From Microplitis mediator (taxonomy: Eukaryota; Arthropoda; Insecta; Hymenoptera; Braconidae), in contig NC_079972.1 in NCBI RefSeq assembly GCF_029852145.1, positions 5,839,795 to 5,903,794 of the forward strand: a stretch of 64,000 nucleotides of DNA, in the 5' to 3' direction. The position numbers were made by a program, and so were the translations under genes. Shown one piece after another: positions 24,744 to 38,100 of this stretch. The notes below the pieces were generated by a model, which was not told where the DNA came from, searched no databases, and was given only the letters and a program-made list of their open reading frames with translations. How positions within the stretch are numbered: position 1 is the stretch's first letter; every line of letters begins with the position of its first letter.

Positions 24744-26315
24744 TAATTGTCTTTTAATCTATATTTGAATAAAACATACGTTTCTTTTTATCGCAAAGCG
24801 TTTAAAGATCAAAGTTAAGTAACGAGTCACTGAAAAATAAAAGTTTTATTTTTATAAAAAATTCAACTCAGTTTAATAATTTTTTTTTTTTTTTTAATTA
24901 TACTACATGTTCTAAGTAATTAAATCCGTGCTTGTAAATTTCATAAAATATTTTTAATTTAACTTTTAATTTACCTCAGTATAATTACGAATTTTAAAAA
25001 AAACTTCATATTAAAAAAATTATTTAAATTCCAATGAAATATTTATTAAATATGAATAATATTTGATATTGATTACTCGCATTTGTAAATTATCATGATT
25101 ATTATTACAATAATAACAAGTATAAATTCATCATCCGTATTAATATTAAATCCACATATTTTGATATTAATTAATATTATGACTCATAATACCACAAGGT
25201 TTTTATTTTTTATTGTCAATGTAAATCCCTCGTGTATCTGCAAATATGCTGAAAATTCATGGACCAATGTACATACGTAAATATATATACATATACACGT
25301 ATACAAATATACTATTCATACAATTCATACTGAAAATAGTTCACCAGAATATTTTTATCAGAGATAACAGTTGAGTTAGTTATGAATAAAAAAAAAATAA
25401 GTTGAAAATGTTCATAAAAATTTTTTTATTCATAAAAAAAAAATTTTATCTGTATTTTTATTTCAATAGTTTTATTGGAAAAATTATTTTAAAGTAACCG
25501 GTATTATTTATTTTATATTAAAAGTTTTAAATTTAATTAAATCACAAAACAAATTACTAGGGTAATAAAAATAATATTCATTTTAATAAATGAGAGTTTA
25601 TACTCGTCTATTTATATATATAGGACCCGAAGCTTTACAAGTACACAAATATTATTATAACTAAATTAATATTTTATCAGTCATTAATTAAATTACTACA
25701 ATTAATAATAACTTTTAATTATAATCTTGATAAATAATATATATATATCGATCAACTATAAAACAAATAATATCTGCGCAGAAGTACAAATATTGTAACT
25801 ACAGATTCACAGACTCCAATTTATTTTTTTTCTTTTATATCGTGCTCGAGAATCGATATACAAATAAACATTAATTAAATGTAAACAATATATAAATATG
25901 CATAATTTACTTATAATTAAAAATAATATTTTTTTACGTAGCATTGCGTAATTTTTCGTTGAATTTTATTATCATATTATCCAGTATTATAATATCTCAT
26001 TACAGTGTATCTATACATATACATTTAAATTGATATACTATCATATGTATACTTAATAACAATATTATAAGTATAATGACAATATTTATGTTACAACATT
26101 TTCAAATATATATATATAAAATAATATAATACTTATTGACAATTTATAAATGCTTCAATGGATACATATAAAATTATTTCCAATAGTTCAGTCTTAATAT
26201 CGTTATATTTCAGGTCAGGAAATTCTGTGGTTGACGTGAATGTTATTCCGGTAGACAACACACTGCACCAAATAATACTGATTGCAATAGACGACTGAGT
26301 ATATAGAGTATACTG

Positions 26316-26328
26316 TATATATATATAC

Positions 26329-26369
<41 letters not shown>
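26316..26369. repeat. (TATA)n-(CATA)n-(TA)n compound microsatellite
   Basis: A short TA run, four CATA units and a longer TA run. Confidence 0.85.
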
Positions 26370-26854
26370 CTTGGTAAACTCGCGATATGACATATTTAGA
26401 TATCAATCATGTCATCTAAATTACAATTTATCCGATAATATTTTCATTAATAACAATATCATTATTATTATTATCATAATTAATTTTTTTTTTAATTTTT
26501 ATCATAGCTAATAAAAAGTCACGAGCCAATATTAAATGAATCAGATCATTAGTGATAAAGTTATCAAATTCAAGGCAGATTAAATAGGAAATATTATTAT
26601 TATTATTATTAATAATAATAATAGAATAATCGATAATTCATATATTTAAAATTTTTATAAAATAATAAATTATTCTATCTTCCTGCAAGCTTAATTATTA
26701 TTTTAATAATTGCACAGCATATTAAGTATTTTATTAATATTTAATCACATCAAAATTTACATTACGAATGTAATTAATTAAATAATACAAGCATTTTAAA
26801 TTGATTATCCAGCATGATGCTGTATCACTTGTTTTAATTCAGTAAAGTGGTTGC

Positions 26855-26889
26855 TTATTTTATTTTATTTTATTTTATTTTATTTTATC
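26855..26889. repeat. (TTTTA)n pentanucleotide repeat
   Basis: Seven TTTTA units in tandem, about 250 bases before the first firm RLF-like exon. Confidence 0.9.
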
Positions 26890-27141
26890 TATTTTTCTTT
26901 TTTACGGTACAATACAATTAACAGTCAGAACACTTACAGTACGCATACTATTACTGATGGTTATTTTTTTCAGGTGTTTATTTATGATGATTAATGTATT
27001 CAATTATTTATTTATATTATTTGTTGTTATTTATTTTTTATTCATTATTTTTTTTTCAGTGCTTTACTCGATAAAAAAATTTATATTTAATAACTTGTAT
27101 GTAAATAATAATACTAAATAATTAAATAAATTTATTTACAG

Positions 27142-30100
27142 GGGCTCGAAGCTACTTTAAGTGACAGCAAAAAAAAGTACGGCGACAAGGTGGGTGCACT
27201 TCTGTCTGCCTGGGAGCATGTCACCAACTTCATTTCTACGGCAAGCCCAGAGGCCACCCAGTCTCTTATAGAATGGGTCCACAAGTAAGTTTTATTTTAT
27301 TTTATTTACAAGTTTATAAGTTTAGTAACCAGTCTATAACAATTTAAATCAACTTAAAGTATACTTAGCAATATTTTTTTATAACTTTTAGTAATAAATT
27401 TTAAATATTCATTTAAATTATTATTGATTTCTTGGATAATTAATTTAAATTTTATCATCGTCTTAAGAGTTATATTAATACTTTAATTAATTTAATCAAT
27501 TATCGTACTAACTTTCGTTTAAATTTTATCATCAAATACTTGTTTTTTCTTTTAAATTTTATTTCCATCAAAACTTGATTAATTTTTTTTTTATTAAAAA
27601 AAAAATGTAATAAATTTCTGTAATTTTCTGTTAGTAATTTATCTTTTGACAAACTTGAAAAAAATTAATAGGTTTACTTTATTTCCTCATATTTTTATTT
27701 TTAATTTAAAAAAAAAAAAAACTAAAATAATTACCTCTATTAGTTATCGAGAAAAACGTACCATTAAATGTATGAAAAAATCCAACTTCCGGCATAAACT
27801 TCCAATACCCACATAAAATCTGTTTTTTAAGTCATTAATAAACATAAATATATATTTGAAAAAAAGTTTTTTTACAACAATATGATGAGAATAAAAAATA
27901 AAAAAAATTTTTTAAATAATAAATAAAATTGAATATTGATATAAATGAATAAATTTTTTTAGGCACACGTTGACATTGGTATTGCGCGGGGAGTGGCCAA
28001 AGCTGTCACCTGCTACAAAAACACACCTCAGCGTAACGTTGCAGAGGTGTGTGAGTCACCTGGTGCACCATCCGGTTGCGTCGAGGTGCACAGCCCTCGT
28101 CGCGTTGGTACACAATCCTTGGGCTCATCCAGCACTCGACCGAATACTCAATGGCCAACCAGATCCTGAACATGAAGAAGGTATATTTTATACTTTTATA
28201 TTAATATCAACAATTGTTCAATTATTTAACTGTACTATACCGCCATATCAATTTGTCACATCACATTACACTTAATGACATTATAATTAGTGATATCTAA
28301 TGACTAAGTCTACTAAATATATAACTATACGTGCTTATCACTGTTGTAAAGATAAAATTGTATTTATATCGACCGAATTAATGATTAATCATTAATTATT
28401 CATTACTGTACAGTCTAGATTTATAAATTGTCGGGCTGTTAAATATTCTAATGATACTTTTGTCGGTAAAAAACAAATATTTATAATTTTTCTTTTTAAC
28501 GTTTTGATATTACCCGTATTAAAAAAATTCGTTTCAAAAACGTTCATGACAGTGAACTTCCAAAATAGAGACAATTCTGAACTTAAAGTTGGACATTTTT
28601 GGAACCTTCTAAATTAGAAAGCGAACAATTTTCAACTCCCGTAGGCTTTTCCTGCGCGTTTTTTTATTTTTTTAGCAAAAATAATTCGATTTGACAATTT
28701 TTTGGGTTTGAAGAACCTTAAAAAAAAAAAAAAGGAATTGATTAGGAATTATGAAAATCTACGACTCTTACCAGAATTATTCGGGAATGAGACAAAAAAA
28801 ATAAAAATGATTTGAAAATATTTATGAACATTTTTTAAAACTTTTTGGGAAGATCAGTTTTTTTTTTCACTTTTCGACTAGTTCAAAAATAGTCCATAAA
28901 ATGAAAGTAAGTAGTCATCAATTGAAAGTAATTATAAACTTTTTATGAACTTATTATGAACTCACAAAATTTTTAATTCAAATCATTTTTACTCAAAAAA
29001 TTAAAAAAAAAAAAAAAAAAAAAAAAATAGAAACCTGCAAAGAAAATTTTTCACAACTGTAATTATTTTAAAGTTCAAGTTAAAGTTCAGAATTGTCTCA
29101 AATTTCGAAATTCATTGTCAGGACCGTTTTTGAAACATTTTTGGGACGGATTTTGTTTACACGGGTAAGTCGCGTTACTAATTCTAAAAGGGCGTAGAAT
29201 TTTTTTTATTACAAACCGTTTTGAAGAATTAATATTATGTTCAAAATTGAAAAAAATTTTTGAAAGCTAATAGGAAGAATAATTTAAGTCATGCATCCAT
29301 TAGGCTTTCAAAAAATGTGTTCTTAATTTTTTGCTCTAAAAGAAGTTTACCAAACAATTGGCAATGGAAAAAAAATCATACGCCCTTTTGGCTTTAGGAA
29401 GCTCCCTAAAGCTACAAGGGCGAATAAAAATATGTCCTTTTGGAATTAGTAATGCAAAGTATTTTATTAAAACCTTTTATAATGATATTTTAAAGTAAAA
29501 AAAAAAAAAGATTAAATGATGTGTAATATTAAAATAAATTATAATTTTGAATTACAGAATTTTGTTGCTCGGAAAAAGGTGAATTATTAACAATGCGGTT
29601 AAAAATTCTCTGTGAAGATCGCTGTGAGGATATCGCAGTAAATCTTGCAGCAGCTTGTGTCCGTAGTTTGCGAAGAAGTGATCGATTACGTTCATTGTCA
29701 GATTTACAACATGTTCACTTTATGATTGACGTATACATTGTCCTGTTGTACAAATTAAAACGCACGCAAGATATATTCGCTCAAGTAAGAATAATAATGA
29801 TGTCTAAATCATAATAAATTACACAATAACGTTATAAATATTATAAATTTATTTTGACATAAGAATTTAATATAAATAATATTTATATTTACAGTTAAAA
29901 TCAATGGACCTAAATGATGGATTAGAACTAGTCCAAAGATTAAGCGAGGAGAAACCAATGAAATATGGTACTGCGCGTGTTTGGCGAAATTCGATAAAAG
30001 CCGCCGAATTAGTTGCTCAGTATCTTGTTACAGCGGGTATGATTAGGCCCGTTAATGAAACTAGTGCAAGTATTTTAGAACAAATTCTTAATTCCTGGGC

Positions 30101-33100
30101 GTGCTTACACGTTAAACTAAAGGCTACTGATCCAAATCTCCCGGGTATGATTAGAAAATTAATAGAACCTGCTGAAAGTGCACAGCATATTTATTTATTC
30201 TGTGCTGTTTTATTAAAACATGTAAGTTTACTCAAAAATGAAATTATTTATTATCATTAGACTGTAAAAAATCGGATGTGAATCTGGAGTGAATACGGAT
30301 TTGATTTCAATCCTAATTCACTCCGTCATTCGGAGTTCCGGAGTTTTAAAAAAAAATCACTTCTTATGTGAAGTGAACAGGGATTTTTTTTATGAGTAGA
30401 GTGATTTCGGAGTGACGCGGATTTTATTTCAATCCGCATTCACTCCGATCCGGAGTTTTAATACTTAAATAAATTTGTATTCAATAGAAACATCTATTAA
30501 TTAGAAACATAATTATTTCAATAAATAATTGATTCAGATATTAATAATTGAACTTAAAACATTATGTTTTTAATTTATAAAATGTTTTAGTAACTCACTA
30601 AATTATAATTTCATATATATAATACATAGTGAAAATTTTAAATTATTGAATAGCTACAGTGACATAGTTTTTATAGGAATATTTGATATTTCCGTACAAT
30701 ATGAAATTTTATCTCGTGGTATGGTCGATGTAAGTCATACGACAGTTTGTGACTCAGTGGAGTTATATTTGTTCAAGTTTTATTATCAGTTGCTTATAAT
30801 TTTTTAAAATCATTTCGCGTGAACATATGGAAAGAGAGCTCGTAATTGGTTCCGTACTCAATATAAATGTCAAAATATCAGACCTAAGCTCATTATGTAT
30901 TAGTAATTTTTTTTATAATTAATATTTTTCGAAACTCCTCTTCGGAGTGAAATTCACTTCGAGGGAATTAAATAAATAAAAAATCATCCACTCCGCGTTC
31001 ACTCCGGATTGACTCCGAAAATTTTTTTACAGTATACTATTAATTATTAGTTATTAATAATAAAATATTTTTTTGTAATTGCAGTTTGGAGATAGTATTA
31101 AACCATTGACTATTGAATTATACATAAGAGCACTAACAGCAGATATGAATGAACTGGAGACACAAAAAATAAAGCTTGATAATGACAATGTACGTGAAAC
31201 TGCAAAACGTTTGAGTATTCAGTTTTTAAAATTAGCAGATGTTGTTAATAATAATATTGGTATTGCACGTGAGTGCGTATTAACGGCATTTTCGTTGCAT
31301 CCAACGCGCAATTGTTACGATAAAATTTGTGAATTGGCAATAGCTTGTGGTAAAGTAACTCGACAAGAGAGTCAACCGCAAACTCAAACTCTTGATGAAG
31401 AGACTAAAGAAAATGAAAGATTGACATCACCAACAACAACAACAACAACAACAACTACCACAACTAGTTCAAATAAAATGGACGACAACGCTCAATCAGA
31501 TAATAATAAAAAACTAAATACTACTGCTGATAAATCAAGTGAATCACCATTTAAAAATAACACAAGTGATATTAAAGCAGAGCCAAAGGATAACAACAGT
31601 AAACAAGAATCACAAAATTATAATAATAAATGTACAGATGTGTTGTTAAAAAAATTATTGACTGCACCTGTTAAGTGTTGTCATTCAAATTCGAGTAATA
31701 ATTCAATTAAAAAACAAGATAATAATAAGTGTGTTGTTAATATTAAAAAAGAGCCAAACAGTGGGGGTTCATTGGATGAAATATGTTTTAATTGTAATAA
31801 TTATGAGGGAATGGATGTCGATAGTAATACTAATAATAGTATCAGTAATAATAATAGTAGTAGTAGTAATAGTGGTAATAATAATATTAAAAAAAAGTCT
31901 TCTACTGAGAGTCAAGGTGGTAGTAATAATAGTGCTGTTGTTAATAAAGATCATCGTACATTAGATGCATTGATACTTATTAAAGGAGAAGTTGTTACCG
32001 GTTCGGCAAATTATGACGAAAAATCAGTGCCAAATCAAATTTTGGATGCCGAACAATTGGGACTGACGCCTCAATTGTGCGATGATTTAGCTGTCGTACT
32101 GAGTAGTCCGCGTTACCACATGCTGAGTTGGGTGTCAGATTGGAATGAACTGAGTGCACTTTGTGAGCGATATTTGGAAAATGCTGAAGAAATGCGTCAT
32201 ACAAATAAAGAACTAAAGTATCTTAATATCGACTACTCGCAATTTAAAGATTGGCCATCGGAAGATGACAGCAAGGATGTTTTTTTTGGTATTGAAAAGG
32301 GTTACGAGCAGTGGGCAGACATACCTTCAGATAACTCGGAGCAGTATGGAAGTTTTCAACCAGCTGGCTCTTATAAAAGGACTTCCACAAGACGAAGCTT
32401 GGATGACAGCTCTGACTCAGACAGCGGTAGTGTTTTACGGGTACGTAGAACTGCCAGACAACGTAAAGTTCATCGGTTGATATCTTCTGAGAGCGATTAT
32501 GACAGTGGTAGTGGTGTTAAATCAACGGGTAATAAACATTATCGTAATAATAATTACAATCATAATCACAATAGAACAAGAAAATCAAGTTGCGTGTCTG
32601 ATACCGAGGATACCAACACTCAGGACAGTCAGACAGACAGTTTAGGAAGTGATGGATGTCGGCAGGATAATAAAATAAATAATAAACCGTGCAATAATAA
32701 AGACTTAACTAAACGTGGTGGTAACAGTGGAGCCAGTGGGGGTATTGGTATCGTAAATAATGCAAATAGTGTTGGTAAATCTAAATTAACAGTTGATACG
32801 GTATCGCATTTTCATATGCTTGTAAATGAAAATATACGTCATACTGCAACGACAGTAACGAGTGGTGTCGGCAGCGAGGATGTAAGTGGATCAGATGTTA
32901 GTAGTAATGATATAATAACATTATTTTCAGCAGATCTTGATGAAAATAAACGTGAAACAATAAAAGGTTCGGCTTTTACGGCTGTTGCACCGATAATAAT
33001 AACTAAAAAACGAAGTGATCCGGCTGTTTTAAAATCATTAAGAATGTTTCGCCCGCAAAACAGTAAAAAACCTACGAGAATAACCCAATTGGTAACTAAA

Positions 33101-34468
33101 AATATTTTAAATAATAATAATAATAAAAGTAATAACAATAATAAAGACAATGTTACGAACAATATCAGTGGTAATAACAATAATAACAATAATACTGGTG
33201 GTAAAAATGTTGGTGTCGGTAATAATATTACAAAATTTGCTCCACTACTGAGTACACTTAATTTAAATCCTAAAATAATACTAACACGTAACGATGAGAT
33301 TGATAAAAAATTAGAACAAACGAGAATTAAAAAACAACCGGGAGTATTGAGTGCCGGTGATTTATCAAGTGAGCTTATAAATATACAAAAGAAAATGCCA
33401 TTTGCGCACAAAAATTCAATTGGCTCTTATCATAAGCATACTAAAAGTGATCATCATAATCATAATCATCATCATAATCACAATCACCATAATAACAATA
33501 ATAATAATAATCATCATCATCACCACCACCATCATCATCATCATCATCATCAGCATTCGAGTGATAAAAATAACAAAAGTCCACGTGGACGTAAACCAAT
33601 TAAATCTAATAATAATAATATTAATAATAATATAGGAAAAAATAATAATTATGATATACTAGCTAAAGCAGTTCGTGATTCCGATATACTGGCTCAAACA
33701 GTTCCAGGTTTAAATACATTGGATATGATGGTACCGCCACGTGTGCAGTCAACAGTTAATGTTGTGCAAATATCACGTAACATTCCGCAGAGTCCGAATT
33801 CTGGATCGGTTAATAGTGGGAACACACCGCCGCGAAATCGTACCTCGAGTATGGCTGGCAGTATAATACAATTACCGGGTACACCGTCATCGGGTGGCCA
33901 TGATAGCGGGGTTGGAATGAGTCCAGCCGGACAAACACCCCCGCCTACACGTACCTCAGTACTTCATGATGTCGGTGAAGAGGCTAATCAACCGCCTGAC
34001 ACATCACCAACAAGTTCAACAAATGCGTCGACAACTGAACCAGACAGTCCTCATGCCATGAGTAATAATGTTAATAATAATAATAACAATAATAATAGTA
34101 GTAGTAATAATAATAATAATAATAATAATCAACGGGTAATAAGTCGTAATGATTCACCAAATAAATCACCATCGCCTTCAGCAACAACCACAACAACAAC
34201 AATAACATCAACAGCTGCTACAACAACAACAGTACCAATTACCACAGAACAATTACAAATTGTTTGTAAACCTGATGGTACTTATCAGCTGGCGACAATT
34301 AATCCAAATGCTATAACAACGGGACAAAGAAATTTATTAACGTTACAAAATTTAGATGATGATGCTGTTGGTTTTACGAGACACATTCAACGAGTGTCTG
34401 AATCCTCAACTGGTAATGGATCTAATAATAGAAGCAATACTTATGAAAGACAGCCTGTTAAAGTTTCT

Positions 34469-34518
<50 letters not shown>

Positions 34519-35131
34519 GCAGCAAAATACAGGATTACCAAAATTTCAACAGGCTTTTGGTAAAACAATTTATACACAATCAACTGATACGACGACTGTT
34601 GCGACTTCGTCGACAACTGAAACAATAACCCAGCCAATGAGTAGTATTCAGAAAACGTCAAATTTATCAAAAGCTGTACAAACATCTGTATTAAATAGTC
34701 AAAGTAGTGTTAGTGCTGGTGGTAGTAATAGTGGTCTTAGTGTACAGTCAATAACAAACATTCCAAATCTTCAATTGTCATCATCAGGTGGCAGACAGAT
34801 ACTTAATATTGTACAGAGCACTGGTGGCAATAATACAAATGTTAATACTCCAAATGCTAGTCAAACAATAACTCAACTTGTTCAAAATGCTTCACAAGGT
34901 GTTATTTATACAACGCACAAAATACCTGTCACTATTACGACAACAGCAAATCCTAGTCAGTTGAACATCATTCCGGCTATATCCCACGCTAACTCCCTAC
35001 CAGGTGGTAGGCCACCAGTTGTCAAATTAAATATCATAAGAACTCCACTGAGACAGCAGAATCTTGCTGAAGTAATACAGGCTACTTTGAATGCTTCAAG
35101 ACTTCAGCAGCAAAATTCACAGCAGCAACAG

Positions 35132-35175
<44 letters not shown>

Positions 35176-38100
35176 ACAAAGACAGACGACAGTTAGAACG
35201 GACACTCTATTGAATTCACCAATTGAAGTACCAAACCAGGTGAGCTCAACGACACTTGAGCAATTGCGTGAATTTGAAAGTGTACTTGAGCAGGTAAAAG
35301 AACGCAGTACCATTCAACCTCAGCTTCAATCAACTTCCAATACCACTACCACCACAACTGTTCAAACGCAAACGACAAGTCAGCAAACTCAAGCTAAACA
35401 ACAGCATCAACAAACTGCTGTATCGGCTTTAGCTCAACAGCTTCTTATTTCATCTCAAACTTCAACAAACGCCGAGTTTACAACCAGCAATGGTGGCAAT
35501 AATAATAATACTACGACGTTTCAACAGCAAGATGTATTTCCGCAAAAAGTTTCTCTCACTTACGTAAATCAAACAGCACCGACTACTCCGCAAAAAAGTA
35601 CCAGCACTGCAACGACACCAGTAGTTGTGGTAACGAGTTATTGTCAACCAGCAGCTTCACCAGCACTCAGTGTCACTTCACAGAGTTCTTCAAGTCCTTG
35701 TGTTACTCCAGCTCCAGCATCTGTTCCTTCTGCTGGTAAAACACCACCGACACCTTCACCAAAAAGTTCGAAAAAGTCGGCGCCTAAAAATGTCAAAACA
35801 AATACGTCAAGTAATGCATCAAAGTCATCACCAATTCCAAAACCACAGCAAAAACCTCAAGAAGATGAACAAACGGCACAACGTATCTACACAATTCTTG
35901 CCGAGTATGCGGAGCAGTTGAGAAATTCACCGGATTTAAATAACAAACCGGCACCTAGAAGACGGTCTAATCCGCCGACAAATCCAAGTCAGTCATCAAA
36001 ACGAAAAAAATCTGGTGGTAAATCAAGTAAACCTTCTGGTGGACAGCAATCGTCGGAAATGAGTCCCAGTGCTGATGACTTGGGTCGGACAATGGGCAGT
36101 GAAGATTCATCAAGTGGCATCGCTCTTGTACAAGACAGTCCGGCTGGTTTTTCAGGACAAGATGAACCATCAACAGCTTCAAATCTCGACTCACAATCTG
36201 AAACCCGTAATAATTTAACAACTTCTGATTCAAATGACGGAGTTGAAGTTAACGTCAAAAGACGCAATTTAATATTTACTGAACCTACCAGTGGGCAACA
36301 GAGAACGGTTATTGTCCAAGAAACTATGCCTTCGGGTACTGTTAACGTGAGCGAAGCATTGGCATCTGTTACAGGTAAAGTAAGTGGTACAGCAGTACTT
36401 GTACCCAGTGGTAATTATATTTTACCAATGAATCTTGTAAAAAGTACACAACAATTTACAATAGTATCGCGTGGGTCTAAATTATTGGCAACAGTACCGG
36501 CAGGGTTGGCAACAAGTGGTAACTCCGGTGTGTCAAATGCTCTTGTATTGCAGTCATTTTTAAATCAAGCTGGTAAAATTATTTCACAACAACCTGGACA
36601 AGTCAAACAAGTTAAGTTACCAAATTTACAAACAATAACTTCTAATTCAACGGCTGCAACAACAACAACAACAACATTAAATACAACATCTGTTGTCATA
36701 CCGCAACAATCGACTAATTCTTCAGCACAACAATTTACAAATAATGACTCAACGTTGGACGTTAAAAATGAGAATGCAACTGATGTTATTATCAAAAGTG
36801 AACCTGGTACTCCAGCTATCAATGACACAACAACACAAAATACTATTTTAGTTAATAAATCACCGGCAATTGGTTTATTGCAACGTAGTCTGAGTGAAAT
36901 TACTGATACACAACAATTTTGTGGTGTCATAACAAGTAATTCAAACTTAACACTGCAAGGTGCGAGGCTATTTAATTCAACAATTGGTAAATTATCAACT
37001 TCTGGTGGTAGTAAGACTGAGAGTGTCGTTTGTTTGGCATCAAATGTTGGAGATAATGACAAAAAGCCGCTTATTGAACAACTGCAGGCTGATAATAAGT
37101 CGGTATCAATGCACGGGGCAACAATTGCTTTAGCGTTTGCATCTCCAAGTGACGTAACGGCATTAAACAATACCAGTACGCAAAGTAAATCAATGCAGCA
37201 ACAAGTAGCACATATTGTTCAGCATAAAAACCGTGAAGCGGTGACAGAATTAATAACCAGCAGTAAAGTTATATCACCTAAAGCTGTTAAGAGAAAACTT
37301 GAAGATCATCAAGTGATGTCGCCGGAAAAAATTTCAAAATCACTGATTACTTCGCTTGTGTCGCCGAGTACAGTGACGTCAATGCAAAATCATATGAAGA
37401 CTGAGTCGATTTCGGTGGTAACTTCAAAGCAAATGTCAAGTATAGACAGTCCGAGTCAATATTTAGTGAGTACTGACGCTACTAGTGGAAGTTTGGATGG
37501 CCAAGAATCAACATTGAGGCAATCTGGTGAAAATGAGGTTAATTGTAAAGTAGGTAATGGTGTTTTATGTGGCAATGCGAGACTACAAGAAGCCTGGGAA
37601 CCAGATGACAGAAAATCATCACCAGATACACCATGGAGATACGTTCCTTCTCAAACAAATCAATTGACTATTGAACCTCTTAAAGTTTACTCACGTGACG
37701 GTGATAGTTCTGAAAATGTACAAACTGTATTGCAAATTATAAATAAAGGCACCAGTCAGAGTATAGAAATGAATAGCGGGCAATTGTTTCAAAGTAATAC
37801 GACTAAAAAATATTTTATAAATCATCTTGAGCCTTTTCAACAGTTTACAACTTCAAATAAAAGTAATATTGTTGTTGCCAATAAAAATTCAAGTAATAAT
37901 CCAAGACTGGAGCGTGAATTAGCACAGCAGAGAATTGAACGTAATCGTGCGGCAATGGAACGTGAATTAAGATTGCAAAAAAGTTTGTCCGAAGAGTGTG
38001 AAGATTTAGGAGTTGACGAACCGAGCACTAGTGACTTATTTCCAGAAGCCGATTTACTGTTTGACACCAATCATTCCCCGTCATTTGATCATCTGTCACA

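Larger units (their letters stand above)
21513..27141 (+). other. Intron before the first firm RLF-like exon
   Basis: About 5.6 kb, AT-rich, with (AT)n tracts and a (TTTTA)n run. A GC-richer patch at 21540-21910 keeps a frame open for about 100 codons, but it shows no recognisable protein and a composition-driven tail. No other coding segment is seen. Confidence 0.5.

Noticed and set aside
32839..33411. Antisense frame of 190 codons inside the giant exon
   Set aside because: Leucine/isoleucine-rich mirror of Asn-rich sense codons.
36565..37170. Antisense frame of 201 codons inside the giant exon
   Set aside because: Mirror of Thr/Asn/Ser codons of the sense protein; no domain, and the sense frame is clearly coding.
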